Part shown: positions 45,909 to 58,600 of the stretch, one piece after another
How positions within the stretch are numbered: position 1 is the stretch's first letter
Layout: the number at the start of each line of letters is the position of its first letter
Origin: Pohlia nutans
Taxonomy: Eukaryota > Streptophyta > Bryopsida > Bryales > Mniaceae
Assembly: GCA_022496805.1 (NCBI GenBank)
Contig: CM040101.1
Coordinates: 7,132,501 to 7,196,500, forward strand
Direction of reading: 5' to 3'
DNA length: 64,000 bases
The notes under the pieces: generated by a model
Told to the model about the DNA's origin: nothing
The model's input: the letters and a program-made list of their open reading frames with translations, nothing else
The model's database searches: none
Program-made: the position numbers and the translations under genes

Positions 45909-46492
45909 TTAACCCCTAAAGGACCGGGGGTGTTCAACTTAGCTCTTGCTTTCTTGACTAGCTCTTGGAGCAAGCTCGATTCCTCATTGGTGTGGAGTAA
46001 TTTTGACGATCGGCACTGTAGAAATTAAAGAAGACTTACGTAGCTTTTGTATAAAAAAGGGATCGACAAAATTGCACAATTTTTGAGAAAATGCCACCGT
46101 TGAGAATATTGATGGAACTCGTTTGGGGTATTTTGTACACATTGATGCTGAAATCGGATTGTTCAAAATACTCCAAAAATTCTGAAATTTTTACTGTGCG
46201 CAGAAATCATCATTTTAAACATGTAATAAAAATTTCACGTAATTTGGAGGTGTGAGGAGGAAGGTATGAGGGTCTGTAGTGACGCCTAGATACCCTCCTT
46301 GCAACTCAAAAAAATCACCAAAAATAGCTCACTTCATGAATTTCCAATCAAGAAGTACCCACAAATTCAGCTCTCAGAAAGAGATAAGGTCTCTTTGTTG
46401 CTCATCCTACAATTCAAAGCCCAAGAACCCGAATTTCCTCACTTTCTAGTTCTAGAAGCCGCGTGGGGACCTTATGGTCTTTTAGGGGTTAA
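45909..46492. mobile_element. TTAA MITE, 584 bp
   Basis: TTAA borders; left CCCCTAAAGGACCGGGGGTG, right GGTCTTTTAGGGG. Its right TTAA is also the left TTAA of the next element. Confidence 0.75.
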
Positions 46493-47068
46493 CTCTAAAT
46501 GCCCACACCTCTCTCCAGATTTGGAGAATTGCAAAGATGCATCATAAAATGCAAACTAAGTGGGATATTTTGAACTTGATGTATGAATTAAAGTTGTACA
46601 TTATGGATTTCAGATTCTATCCATACGGTTAGATCTATGATGGCAATCACCAATATATTTTGTATAAATTTTGAAACTTAAAATTCAAAATTCTTTTGTA
46701 ATTCGATTGCAAATAAGACATTGACAATCTTTGGATGAAATTTGTTGTGATGGATTGAAATGTAATACTCTAAGTGTAGTGATTTTTGGAGATTTTTTGG
46801 TTGTATAATTTTATGAGTAGATTTTTTCAAGAACACTTTTAAACTAAGATATTATACATTTTTGGTGAATCACTGCAACATGAAATGAGGCATAAAAATT
46901 TCACAAATCATTCCCTTTCTAATTGTTTCACACATGCATGAAACTAACTTCCCATAGAATCTATAGTAAAAATTCACACAGCAAAAAGTGCATGACGGAT
47001 GAGAAAACAAAGTTTGATTTTGTACAACATCCAAAAATTGGACGCTTACTTAAGCAGTTAAGGGTTAA
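46489..47068. mobile_element. TTAA MITE, 580 bp, sharing a TTAA with its neighbour
   Basis: Left CTCTAAATGCCCACACCTCT, right GCAGTTAAGGG then TTAA. It aligns with 43654-44223 and, in reverse, with 50400-50973. Confidence 0.7.
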
Positions 47069-48037
47069 ACTAGTCTAATATTTATATGTTTCTTATTAGC
47101 AAATGAAAGACGCAGGGTTCTAACAATTCAAAAAACATGTCATTTGAATATTGTATGTGAAAGTTATGAAAGTTCAAAATTTTATTAGTAGATGACCTTG
47201 TGATTTGGGAAAGATTTGGAAAGAACTAGCAATAGTCTCTTCTATTTTAAAATCATTCAGTCGCAATCCATGCATGAGTGGCTTACTTACTATTTTGAGG
47301 GTCTAATTAAGTGATGTTGATGGGGAACTATAGTAGACATGCCAATGACCGCACAAGCAATACTCAAATCCTTCCCCCACGAGAATGTAGAAACTTACAC
47401 CATCTCAAATTTTGAAAGATTGTGGTATGTCGAGTTGGGATTCGCCTTGACGAAATCACACTCAAATTTTTTTTGTACAATAACTTTTATTGCACGTCAA
47501 ACACGTTTGGTATGATTTCTAATGGAAATTTACTTGAAGCCCTTCACCACATGGTGTGCGGTGACTGTACGATACCTTACATTTCTATTGGAATTGTGTG
47601 GTGAAAATGTGTGGTCATTAGCATGTCTACTATGATTAGAACTGTGTGGTCATTGGCATGTCTACCATACATGGTATCGCCCTGTAATTTTTGAATGACT
47701 TTCAGAGTGCAATTCAGAGTTGCTGGTGGAGATGCTCTAAGATAGATTTCAGGCGGGAGGCGGTTGTGGGTCCATGGTTATTATGGGTGTCGTTTCCTTA
47801 TGACACTTTCACGTACTACTTCCAGAGCATCGGAAAAAGAGAAGGAAGCAGACTCGTCTGAAGTCTGAACAGAAAGGACTTCCTCGTCCAGATGGGCACT
47901 TTTGATGGCCAAGAGCACGACAAGCCGTGCGCACTAACTTATTGCCTTCTTATTTGCAGACAACCTAACCTTCAAGGCCTGAACGACACAGTCACAGGAT
48001 CAATGGGCCTTTGATTATTTTTTATTTTTCAGATTCG
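47069..48037. other. Intergenic, nothing recognised
   Basis: A short repeated phrase (ATTGTGTGGTGAAAATGTGT, GTGTGGTCATTGGCATGTCT) occurs at about 47590-47670. No gene is recognised. Confidence 0.35.
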
Positions 48038-48259
48038 TACTCCTTTTCGTTTCATAATGAGTTCATTTTTTGGCGTTTTTTTTTTCTAGTTTTTGTTTTA
48101 TGTTTTATATTTCAAACATAAGCACTGTCTACTTCAAACGGAGCGGACAACGCAAGTGACACAAAAACTACTGATAAAAATAGCCTATTTTTTTTAGTAT
48201 TGAGATGAATTTTTTTAAATGCCAAAAAAGTGGACTCTAATGATGAAACGGAGGGAGTA
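48038..48259. mobile_element. Stowaway-type MITE
   Basis: TA borders with CTCCTTTTCGTTTCATAATG and (reverse complement) CTCCCTCCGTTTCATCATTA. The interior shares GTGACAC and AGCACTGTCTACTTCAAACG with the copies at 57224 and 58889. Confidence 0.8.
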
Positions 48260-48989
48260 GTAACACATCAAGATGAAGGGTTTTGAATGACACTGTGCTT
48301 CAGTTTCTCGCCAGACGCATAAAATCGAAATGGCCGGGCTGTCCATGGGCCTTACATCTGGGCTCCATCTTTCTGATTGTGCAGGTACGTGTCTCCAGGT
48401 TCTTATTTTGAGTGTGGATAATTTTTTCTCGATATTGAGTTCCGTGGGTTGCATTTGGAGTCGGGCTTGGGAAGGATCCAAGATGAGCAAAAGCCCTGCA
48501 TTCTTCTGGAGCACATCGAAGTAGCTGCCAGAAGCTAAAAATCGCCAGGAAAAAACACTGATTTGGAGCATGCAAAGTAAGTACACCCAGTGGCACATGG
48601 TGTGCATCTCAATGAATGTTGTCACTTTTCAATATGGGTCGGTCAGCCAAAACAAATTGGCAAATTTTCGCCAGGATCTTACCTGATTTGGGAGTGGCTA
48701 CTTTTTACACTAGGAAAAATTGGCAAAAAAGTGGATGGAATCACGAAAGTCTTTTGAAAAAACATGCAAAAATTGCCACTATTTGGATGGAAGTGCCTTA
48801 TAATAATAATGTTATGGATGAGCATATATCTATGGACGAGCATATATTTATGAATGATTCCATCTATTATTTTTTCTTATCTAGTTACATTCTAGGGTGC
48901 GTGTCCCTCTACCAATGATTTTTTTTATTTTTAAATCATTGGTGTAGGTGCCTGACAACAAAAACAAATTTGGAAAATTCTTGTCAGAA
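48260..48989. other. Intergenic, nothing recognised
   Basis: Open frames on both strands around 48300-48620 overlap one another and match no family. Confidence 0.3.
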
Positions 48990-49110
48990 CACTAGTAGAA
49001 AAGGTGGCACTGTCGAGGGAGATGCCTAGGCAAGTAGTGCCCAATTCCACGCATGCATATTGATTTTGCTTGGGCATCTCCCTGGGGAGCACCACCCTTT
49101 TCTACTAGTG
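48990..49110. mobile_element. CACTA foldback MITE, 121 bp
   Basis: Ends CACTAGTAGAAAAGGTGGCA and (reverse complement) CACTAGTAGAAAAGGGTGGT. GAA lies on both sides (48987-48989, 49111-49113). The inner arms (GAGGGAGATGCC / GGGCATCTCCCT) fold into a hairpin. Confidence 0.9.
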
Positions 49111-49641
49111 GAACCTTACCTGATTTTGGGAGTGGCTACTTTTTAAATGAAAAAAAAGTGGATGAAATTGCCAAAGTAATCTTTAAACAATACTAAAATT
49201 AATACTATATGAATGAAAGTGCCTTATAGTAGATAGTTCTATGGATGATTCTGTCCATTTTTTCCTTACCTGATTACATTCCACGGTGCGTTTCGCTCTG
49301 CGAATGGAAAAACCAAAAAACAAAATTGGCTGGCTAGTAAGTTATGGGTGCCAGACTTCCAAAAAGCCACTCACGGAAAACAATCCACCTGAACTTCATT
49401 AATTCAAACTATCCTGTGTCAGCTCATGCAGCCAGGCTTCCATACTTCTGGGCAATGTTGCCAGGTGACATGATTCATGTACCAATATCTCGTAGAAGTG
49501 TATGATATTTACGCAAAAAACAAAAAAACCAAAAACAATTCTTCATGCATGCAACTTGACTATCAAATAACCAACCTTGTATTATTGATGGAGAAATGCA
49601 TCCCTTGACTCCTGTAGCTTGTGGGACTTAATTGTGACATT

Positions 49642-51065
49642 TTAACCATTTAGTGCCAAGCTGACCACATTCTGGTCACTGGAATGTCGAAAATGCAAAC
49701 AACAAAAAATCCGTGACCACATTCTGGTCACTGGAGTGTCAAAAATGCAAACAATAGAAAATCCCTGAAGAATTAGAGTTTGAATTGTGAAGTTCAGATT
49801 TCGAGATTTATAATACGCATCTTTTAGAAATAAATAAATAAATTCAATGTGGAGTTGTGCAACTATCAAAATACCTATGTTCAAAACACCAAAATATTGC
49901 AAATAGCTCAAAAATACAACAAATACTTACAAATACAGCACATGTATTATGTTGTATTTCTAGTGTTTGGAAGTTTGTTGTCTCGTGTTTTTTTTTCGAT
50001 TGTGTTCTCTTGTTCATGTTCCATTAGTGTATGTATTCCGATCTTGATCCATGTATCAACTCCTTTCAATTTTAGCGTATAAATTTTTGTCCTAAACTGT
50101 ATACGGATAAGTCACTTTCACTTATAAAATTCACAATTATTATGTGTAAGTCCGTTCTTGATATGGAGAGGTGTTGACATAGGGCATTGTTGAGCCGCAT
50201 CACTTTCATTTTAGAAAATTTAACCCAAATTCTATTTTAACTTTGAAGTCACACACCCTCCAAAATCTCGTTTTTGAGTGTACATTATATGGTTCAAAGA
50301 CATACTATAATCTTGCAATTCCACCATTGGATGATTTTCTAATTTTGGAAAATTGTCTCCGCTCGAGTTGAGAATACAATAGTATGGTTACTTTCTAATT
50401 TAACCCCTAACTGCCTGAGCGTCCATTTTTTGGACGATGTACAAATTTCATCCATAATTTATCATCCGCCATGCACTTTTTGTAGAGTGGAATTTTTACT
50501 GTAGATTCTATGGGAAGTTAGCTTCATGCATATGTGATCCGATTAGAAAGGGGATGATTTGTAAAGTTTTTATGCCTCATTACATGTAGTGATTCACCCA
50601 AAATTTTGAAGATTTCAGTGTAAAAGTGCTCTAAAAAAAGTCAACTCATAAAATTAAGCAACCAAAAAATCTTCAAAAATCACTACACTTAGAGTATTAC
50701 ATTTCAACCAATCACAAAGAATTTCATCCTTAGATTGTCAATATCTTATTCGTAATTGAATTACAAAATAATTTTGAATTTCACCTTTCAAATTTTATAC
50801 AAAATTATTGGTAATAGCACTCATAGATCTAACCGTATGGATAGAATCTAAAATTCATAACGTACAACTTTTATTCATATATCAAGTTCAAAATATCCCT
50901 CTATGTTGCATTTTATAATGCATCTTTGCAAAACTGCCGAATTTGGAGAGGGCTCTAGGCATTTAGGGGTTAATACATTCTATCTCTAATGGTATCAATC
51001 ACGGTGGAAAAAACTACTGAAATCCAATGCACGCAGCTACAGTACCCTAGGCACTAAAGGGTTAA
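49642..51065. mobile_element. Outer TTAA MITE with a nested TTAA MITE
   Basis: TTAA at 49642 and 51062; ends CCATTTAGTGCC and GGCACTAAAGGG. Its right part aligns with 1-454. The 50400-50973 insertion is absent from that copy. Confidence 0.8.
50400..50973. mobile_element. Nested TTAA MITE, 574 bp, with empty site elsewhere in the window
   Basis: TTAA borders, left CCCCTAACTGCC, right GGCATTTAGGGG. The paralogous sequence at 300-400 has a single TTAA (359-362) at the same place. Confidence 0.9.
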
Positions 51066-51787
51066 ACAACCCACCATCTTTCTTATTATTAGCAATAGTT
51101 AATTTTTATTGGGTCTACTTAGAAATTGAAAAAGAAATCCACTGCATCTTAGCTTGTTTTATTTGGATACCATGTGAATCAATTATGAATATTCAAGTGT
51201 TGTCTTAGGTACACTGTCTTTTATAAGTAGTTGCACACCTCAAAAATCGCCATAACTAATTGATAGTTTAAAATCTTTCAACAAAATTCAGATATGTTGT
51301 AGTACATATAGGTTAAAGTGTGTACATTTGGTTTCAATTTTTTCCAATCATATTAGGACCTATTATTTATTGATCAAATTTTGATGCAAAACAAAACTCA
51401 TTTATATGTGCGCATGATTTTGTTTTGTTCCAATGACCCCATGCCCGATGGGCACTAGGTCGTTGACATTACGAACGGACATTTGATTCACGCCGGCCTC
51501 GAAAGAGGACCGGAGTTTCTATCTATCTGTGCATGATTTAAAAAATTCTTGGATAGGAAGAACGTTCATGACTTTTAGATCATATGCTAAAATCTCATGA
51601 ATTTTGAAGCTTTATTGAGGAAGATCTTACTAAGTGAAATTTGGCCCAAATTGCCACCCAAATTTGTTACTTTTCTAATATAAATGATCCAAAATTTTAA
51701 AAATAGAGGCATAGATAAATAAACTACCCCAACAGACTCTCTATTCACGATGGTCTGTTAAACCAAAGTTACTATTATTATTATTAC

Positions 51788-51820
<33 letters not shown>

Positions 51821-53235
51821 TATTCAAGTTTTATTTAATAGCCAAGATTTGTAGGAGACCATTTGGATTAGTGTCATAATCAAGTACATGTTCCTTCATT
51901 ATTCAAAAGCCTTTTTGAGATTTTTTTGGCATGCATTTAATTTGTATTATTTGCATAGAACCTATATTGTATAGAATTGAATTTAGCAACTAAATAAAAG
52001 CATTTCCTCCAAAACTCTGCTCGATTGTAACGCTCAACCAAAATGGATGAAAAGTTACCCCGAAATAGCTTCCAAGGCACAAGCTTTTTGTGTGAAGCAA
52101 GAAGTCCAATCAACCTTAGTTCAATCAACTGTATTTTGTATTATATTTGTAATTGGTCAATTAACTATTTGTAAAATACATTTGGTGTGTCATGGTGACC
52201 CACTTTCACTTGGAGGGCTCTCCAAATATAGAAATGGAATTTGAACGTATCAAATTTCTTGCATCATAGTAGACATGTTTTGAGTGATTTTCATATGCAA
52301 TTTTTATTGTAATTGAATTCTGATGCACTTAAAATTTTAAATTAGAGCAGCATCAATTGGACCTACAAGCAGGTGCAGTAAGGGAAGAATGTTGGGTGAG
52401 AGCATCTCCACTAGTATGAAAAATGGCTTAAAACTAAACTGCAAAAGTAAAAGTGGTCAAGTTGTTTATTTCTTTAACAAAACTAAGTGGCATGTGTAGT
52501 GCATTTTGTGTACTTTGACAAATGCAAATTTGACACAAGAATTTCAATTTCCCAATTAATATCAAAAATTCAAAATTTGAAGTTAGATTGCAAGTCGTTT
52601 TGGAGGGGACTATATCAAACATTTAGATGATTAACTAATGTCTCATCTATAATCTACAAGTTCACGAATGCAAATAAAGTGAGGACATTCAACGATGCTA
52701 GTGACTCAAAAGTGTCATCTTCATCATGTGTATTTCCTTTATCAATATTTACCTCTACTAAAGAAATAATTTCATAACATTTATCAAAAAACCTTTGACC
52801 CTTCACAACTTTTGCACATAGTATCCAAATGACGCATTCTTTGGTGCGTTGAAATCTTTTTTCAATTGACAACCTAAATACCGACCATGTTCATTAGCAA
52901 AAGTGGCAAGTTTTGGGTGTCCCCGCCTTAATCCTTAAACGCCAAACTAAGCTCCACAGGCTTGGTTTTGTAAGAATCTTTGAATTTTTTTATTTATGTA
53001 ATTCACCATTTTTCAATTGATAAATCACGTTCAAAAGAGGATTGAATTACGCATTGAGATTCTTCTACAAACTGCTTCTTACAACACACACCAATTGATC
53101 AAAGTTAGTTGGGCGAAAAGTGTTCTGGAGTTTGCCCTCAGGCTCTTTTGAAGGAAGGTTGATAAACCAATCAAATGGGAGCTCAACAATGTGATTGTGT
53201 TCATGATTGTCAAAAGAAACTAATCCTACATGCAC
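51066..53235. other. Intergenic DNA with an ATT microsatellite
   Basis: (ATT)n at 51769-51818, and a copy of the GGCCTCGAAAGAGGACCGGA motif at 51477-51526. A solitary TTAATCCTTAAACGCC at 52928 looks like a decayed MITE end. No gene is recognised. Confidence 0.4.
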
Positions 53236-54267
53236 TTAATCCCTAAGTGTCCCTAGCTTTTTTGGGCTAAAAATCATCATTGCTTTTGATGTGTTATAGG
53301 TCTAAATGTAAGTGAGGTATAGGAATCTCAACTGTACAATCTTGTAACATACATGTTGTAGATCACGTGGATCAAATTTGGGGTCAATTGGCCTTATAGA
53401 TTGCAAGATCATAGTGTTTTAGTGTTAAAAAGGATGCTGAAATTTTCCTAGCAACACAGTTAGAGGTGAAATTCGTCTTCAAAATTACTCAAATGAAAAA
53501 CTTTGAACTATAAAGTAGTTCAAAATCATCATATAAACACATTGGTACCAAAAAAAACTCATGAAAAATTTAATGTGCCCTAAAATGGCCTTGCAATGTC
53601 AAAAAGTAGCTCGAAAAGTGACCGATTTGACTCAAAAAGCAAAAAGTGTTCAAACTAGACCCGTGCACTAAAATGACTCCCAAACATTCCGAACATCATA
53701 GATTGATATGAAAATTGTACCATGATAACTACTCTAAATAGTGTATTTAGTGTGAGATACACTAAGTTACATAAATATGTTGTAAGTTTTTACTGTTGAC
53801 CAATTTTTTACCCTCTATATTGGTCAAGATGGGGATCTTTCAATAGTATTGGAATCAATGTCTTTGGTAATTTTTTTTGTTGAGAGTAAAAATCTATAAC
53901 ATTTTCAAATCTTATAATTATCTCACACTAAATACACTATTTAGTGTAGCCTTCAAGGGGAATCTAACCCAATAGTTTTTTATTGAAAACGGACATGGAA
54001 TGAAGGAGATACAAGTCCCCGAAGTTGCAGCCATCAAAATGCACAAAAACTGTCCAAAAAAAAGACCCCTCCTTTCAAATGATCACCAAAGATTCAATAC
54101 ATCTCGGATAGATTTGACATTTTTACCACTCATTCCATACATCATGAGGGGAGTTTTTCCAAAATCTCATAAAAATTGGACACTCTTTGCAAAAGTTACA
54201 GCTCTTCAAAGGTGAATGTACCCCAAAAAACGTCCAAAATATGGACGTCGGGACGGTTAGGGGTTAA
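53236..54267. mobile_element. TTAA MITE, about 1.03 kb, with an inner foldback
   Basis: TTAA borders; left TCCCTAAGTGTCCC, right GGGACGGTTAGGGG. 53728-53949 is a second element with inverted ends CTAAATAGTGTATTTAGTGT continuing to GAGATA, about 31 bp long. Confidence 0.65.
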
Positions 54268-55630
54268 AGATTCTACTAAGAGCCTAGCATTTAGAAACCC
54301 ATGTCATCTATGTCACAACACCATGTGAGACGACCATAACTTTATTATTTTGATACCACTTAACTATTTTGTAGATTACAACCAATATCTACATGACACA
54401 TGGCAAATAAATTTCATCAAATTAATTAATTATTTATTTTGTACGAATCTGCTATGTGGGTACGGTACCTTAAAATAAGATTAAAAAGAGAAACAAACAC
54501 CCAGTGGCAGAGTCAGATGAGTGAAATTGTGGGCGTAGTGACCTCATCACACTGACCACCATAAATTCCCCAGATAGACCATCCAACGGACCAATACTGC
54601 CAGGGCCCAACGTTACACGTGCGGACCTTCAATGCGCCCCGGACCCCAGCCCTCCCTCGATGGACCCTGGACCAAGGCAGCCATGAGTCAGTCATGCTCA
54701 TTGCGCATCTCTTCTTTCAAGCTTTCATGAAATCATCGGAGCTCCTTCAACGATCACGCACGCACTCTCTCATGTCGGTAACAATCTCATTCACTCACTC
54801 ACGGGCTCTCAATTTTTTTTCCCCTTTCAACAACGATCATTCATTGTAGTACATGTAATCACTCCTCCTCCTACTGTTCCCGCTTTCCCGTTCGAGCCTC
54901 TGTTGTCGGTTTTCCTCCTGTTACCGTCAGTGTTTCTGTTTAGTTTGATAGTTAGTTGCTCCGTGATTTAGTTTTCAACGTCAAGGTCAGGTAGGTTGGG
55001 GTGGTGTGATAGGTTATGAATGCTTGGCGCTTTGTTTTGCAAAGGGGTGAAGTGCGTCCTACGCTTTTTGGGGTTTCGTCTTTATGATAGAATGGCAATT
55101 AATTGCAGGGAATGATTCGGAACTAGCAATTTCGGCGATTGAAAATGCTTGAAAGTTTAACGGAGATGGAATTTCGGCAACTCGAAGGGTAGCGTGGAGT
55201 TAAACCAGCAGGTATCTCCTTAAACCCCTGAGATTATATGATCAGGTGGTCGAGAAAATGAAAACAATAAAGGTTCACAGTAATCAGGTTTTGTAAATTG
55301 TCGAGCAATTTTGAATTCGTGTCATTTTCAAGACCAAGCACTAGACTATGATTAAAAGTGTTTTTTCCTAACCCTGAAGGTTTTGTAAATTGTTGAGCAA
55401 TTTTGTTTCAAAACCAAGCACTGACTAGACTATGCTTATTAAAAGTGTTGTTTCCTAACCCTGAAAGCGTGGCATGAGAACGCTACAGTACATGGAATCT
55501 TAAGTTTGCTGTAAAGATAAATTTGATTGAGAATTTCTGAGTGACTTTCTGTGGAGTGATTGTAGAGCGGCGCGAGAGGGAGGGGTTATGCCAGCGTGAG
55601 GGTTTAGGGTTTGTGAGTGTTGAGGTAGCT
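54268..55630. promoter_or_regulatory. Upstream region of the PP2C gene
   Basis: The composition changes from AT-rich to mixed near 54550, as expected for a promoter and 5' leader. A short upstream exon is possible near 54720-54778 (CTCTCATGTCG then GTAACA). A telobox-like GGTTTAGGGTTTG sits at about 55600, 20 bp before the start codon. Confidence 0.35.
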
Positions 55631-58600
55631 ATGGGGACGTGCATGTCGACGGACCCGGGGGTGGCAAACCGGACGGGTGGCAATGGAAATGGCAAGCACG
55701 CGGGACCCGTGATGGGGCGCAAGCAGAGTAAACGGGAGCTGCAGAGGCAGATCATGGAGGCGCTGGCCAACGAGGGCAAGTGCGACGTGATGCTGGCCAT
55801 GACGCCCGGAAGAATGTTCCGCATCGGCGCCTCCGACTCCGCCTGCTTGTTCACGCAGCAGGGCCGCAAGGGCACCAACCAAGACGCCATGCTCGTCTGG
55901 GAGGTAAGTACTACCTAGTTTTCTTACCAAATTCTCATTTCATTTGAAACATGGAAACATGAAAACATCCTAACATTAACCTTTCACATGAAAACATTGG
56001 TTCCAGAATCATGTGATTTATGATAATATCTTCCATGAAGCACTTGTTTTCAACGAAATTTACACTAAATGCATCATGAATCACATGATTCTGGAACCGT
56101 CGTGAAAGGCTTAATCATGAATCACATGATTCTGGAACCCGTTGTGAAAGTCTTAATCAATAATCACATGATTCTGGAACCATTATGAAAGGTTTAATCA
56201 TAAATCACAAGAATCGTAAGAGTAGGGTGTTACCAATTTTGCAACATCCTGATCACATGGAAAGCACATATAAGTGCTAATGGTACGTAGAAATGGGGGT
56301 TCATAAGGGTGTTAGTTCTTAACCCCTAAAGGACCAAGGATTCATGGTTTTAAAATGACAAGTTTAAACGATCATATTGTGAAAATTATAATTTGAATGG
56401 GACCAAATTTTATATCACTGGAATTAGTGAAGAATATTACATATGTTGAATATATATATATTTTTTAAAATTAACAAAAAAGAATCTACATAAAACCTAA
56501 TCAAAATTACTGAAAAAAACAGGAGCCACTTGGTGGCCTTATGGTCCTTTAGGGGTTAATACTTTGCAAGCGTTAAACTTTATGAGTGTTTGTTTTTATC
56601 TACTTCCAAGTGATAGAGGGTGGATTGTATGACTACTTTTGCAAAGCACTAATGGGAGGTTGGAATTGGGGTTCAGAACATGGCGTCGATGGAGGACACG
56701 GTATTCTGTGGGGTGTTCGATGGGCACGGTCCGTTCGGTCATTTAGTTGCAAGACGAGTGCGAGACTCTCTGCCATCGAAGCTGCTGGCGATCTGGCATG
56801 AGAAGTTGAAGGAGATCAAAGGCAGCAACAACGAGTTGGAGGATCAGCCATGCATCGGGGACAGTAGGCGCACTGATTACGGCTCCAATGTGAGCACGGC
56901 CTACGAGAGTGCGGTGTCGGATGTGGAGGAGTTGAATTCCAGGGAGCTGGCTCGGGAGCCCGTCAGCCTGGAGCCTCCTTCCATGTTCAGCCACTGGAAA
57001 GAGTCCCATCTCATGGCGTTCAAAGAGATGGACCAGGAGTTAAGGACGCATCCTTGCATTGACTGCTTTTGCAGCGGCACCACCACGGTCACCGTTCTCA
57101 AGCAGGTGCACACCATTCCTTTTCCCTCATAGTTTTTTTAGCAGTTTTGATTAGGTCCTATGGAACTTTCTTTTGTTCAATTTTATATGTTTTCTCTCCA
57201 ACACATGCAATGTTCTAGTGATCTACTCCCTCTGTCCAGAAATAACTGTCCTAGTTTTTGGCGTGTTTTAACTTAGCGCTTTTTTTTGATAAAAAAACCC
57301 GTCTCAGTACTCGAAAAGGTACTATCTTTAATAGTAGTATGTAGTTTTTGTGTCACTCTCATTGTCCACCCCGTATGAAGTAGACAGGGCTCACGTTTAA
57401 AGTATGAAACTTAGGACAATTATGTCGGGAAAAAAATGCCAAAATCTAGGACAATTATTTCTGGACAGAAGGAGTAATGTTCAAATTTAACCCCATTTGA
57501 ATTATATTTTTCAAAATATGACATGTCATTTTAAAGCCGTGAATTCTTGGTCCCACAGGGGTTAAAGCCAGTGTTGTATTGGTATAACACGGTTCCCAGT
57601 GAAATGAATGAATTAAAGCTATCGTGAAAAGTAGCGGACCTCGAACGGGCACTTAGAATGAACCAGTGTCCAAGGTTTCGCCGTAGAGTGGTGCTATACT
57701 GGTTAAAACCGTGAATCCTTGGTCCTTTCTACTGGTGTTTATCAACTAGCGTTCCTTATCAGATGATATAGACAAATATGCTTGAACAGCTTGAGGATGG
57801 GGTTTTTGGTAGTGTGAAGGGTTTAGGGCTTAAGGGATTTGAAGGTTTTCAGGTGCAAATGACTGATGGAATGTCGATATTTGAGTTCTAAAAAGGTCAG
57901 AATGGACTTGCTTGATGACTGCAGGGGCAACATCTTGTAATTGGCAATGTAGGTGACTCCCGAGCGATTATGGGCACTCGAGATGAAAATGGTAGCTTGA
58001 AAGCTGTTCAGTTGACTGTTGATTTGAAGCCCAACCTACCTCGTATGGTTCTATCCTTATACTTTCTGCTTATTGGTGTTAGGGTAATAGAATCATTGCT
58101 TCTCATTTGTGCTATCAGACTCTTGTGTTTTGATGCATTAGCCTGCTTAGAGCCATTATATCATTTGGAGCAGTAGCTATCGACTGAAATAGGGACTGTG
58201 CAGATGAATCTCGAAGAATCAAAGAGTGCAAGGGCCGTGTGTTTGCTCTCCATGACGAGCCGGAGGTCATGAGGGTTTGGTTGCCATTTGACAACTCCCC
58301 GGGGCTAGCGATGGCCAGGGCGTTTGGGGATTTCTGCCTGAAAGATTATGGTGTGATAGCCGTTCCTGAAATCACGTACCGGCAAGTGACGGATCGAGAC
58401 AAGTTCGTCATCCTTGCAACTGATGGGGTATGATAATAATAATTCTGTCTGGACTGCTGACCTTACCATCTTTACGTGTGCCATGCTCATTGTATTGACA
58501 TCATTTTACGAAGTTGATGCTTTACCAAAATCTCTGCCTCTTTTATAGTGTTGTTCTCTTTGACCCAGTTATCTCTCCTTGACGTGATGGTTCCGATTCT

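Noticed and set aside
51769..51818. CRISPR-like or structured repeat array
   Set aside because: Simple ATT microsatellite without spacers, in a eukaryotic genome.
55483..55930. Minus-strand open frames opposite PP2C exon 1
   Set aside because: They are shadows of a GC-rich coding exon with clear family match on the plus strand.
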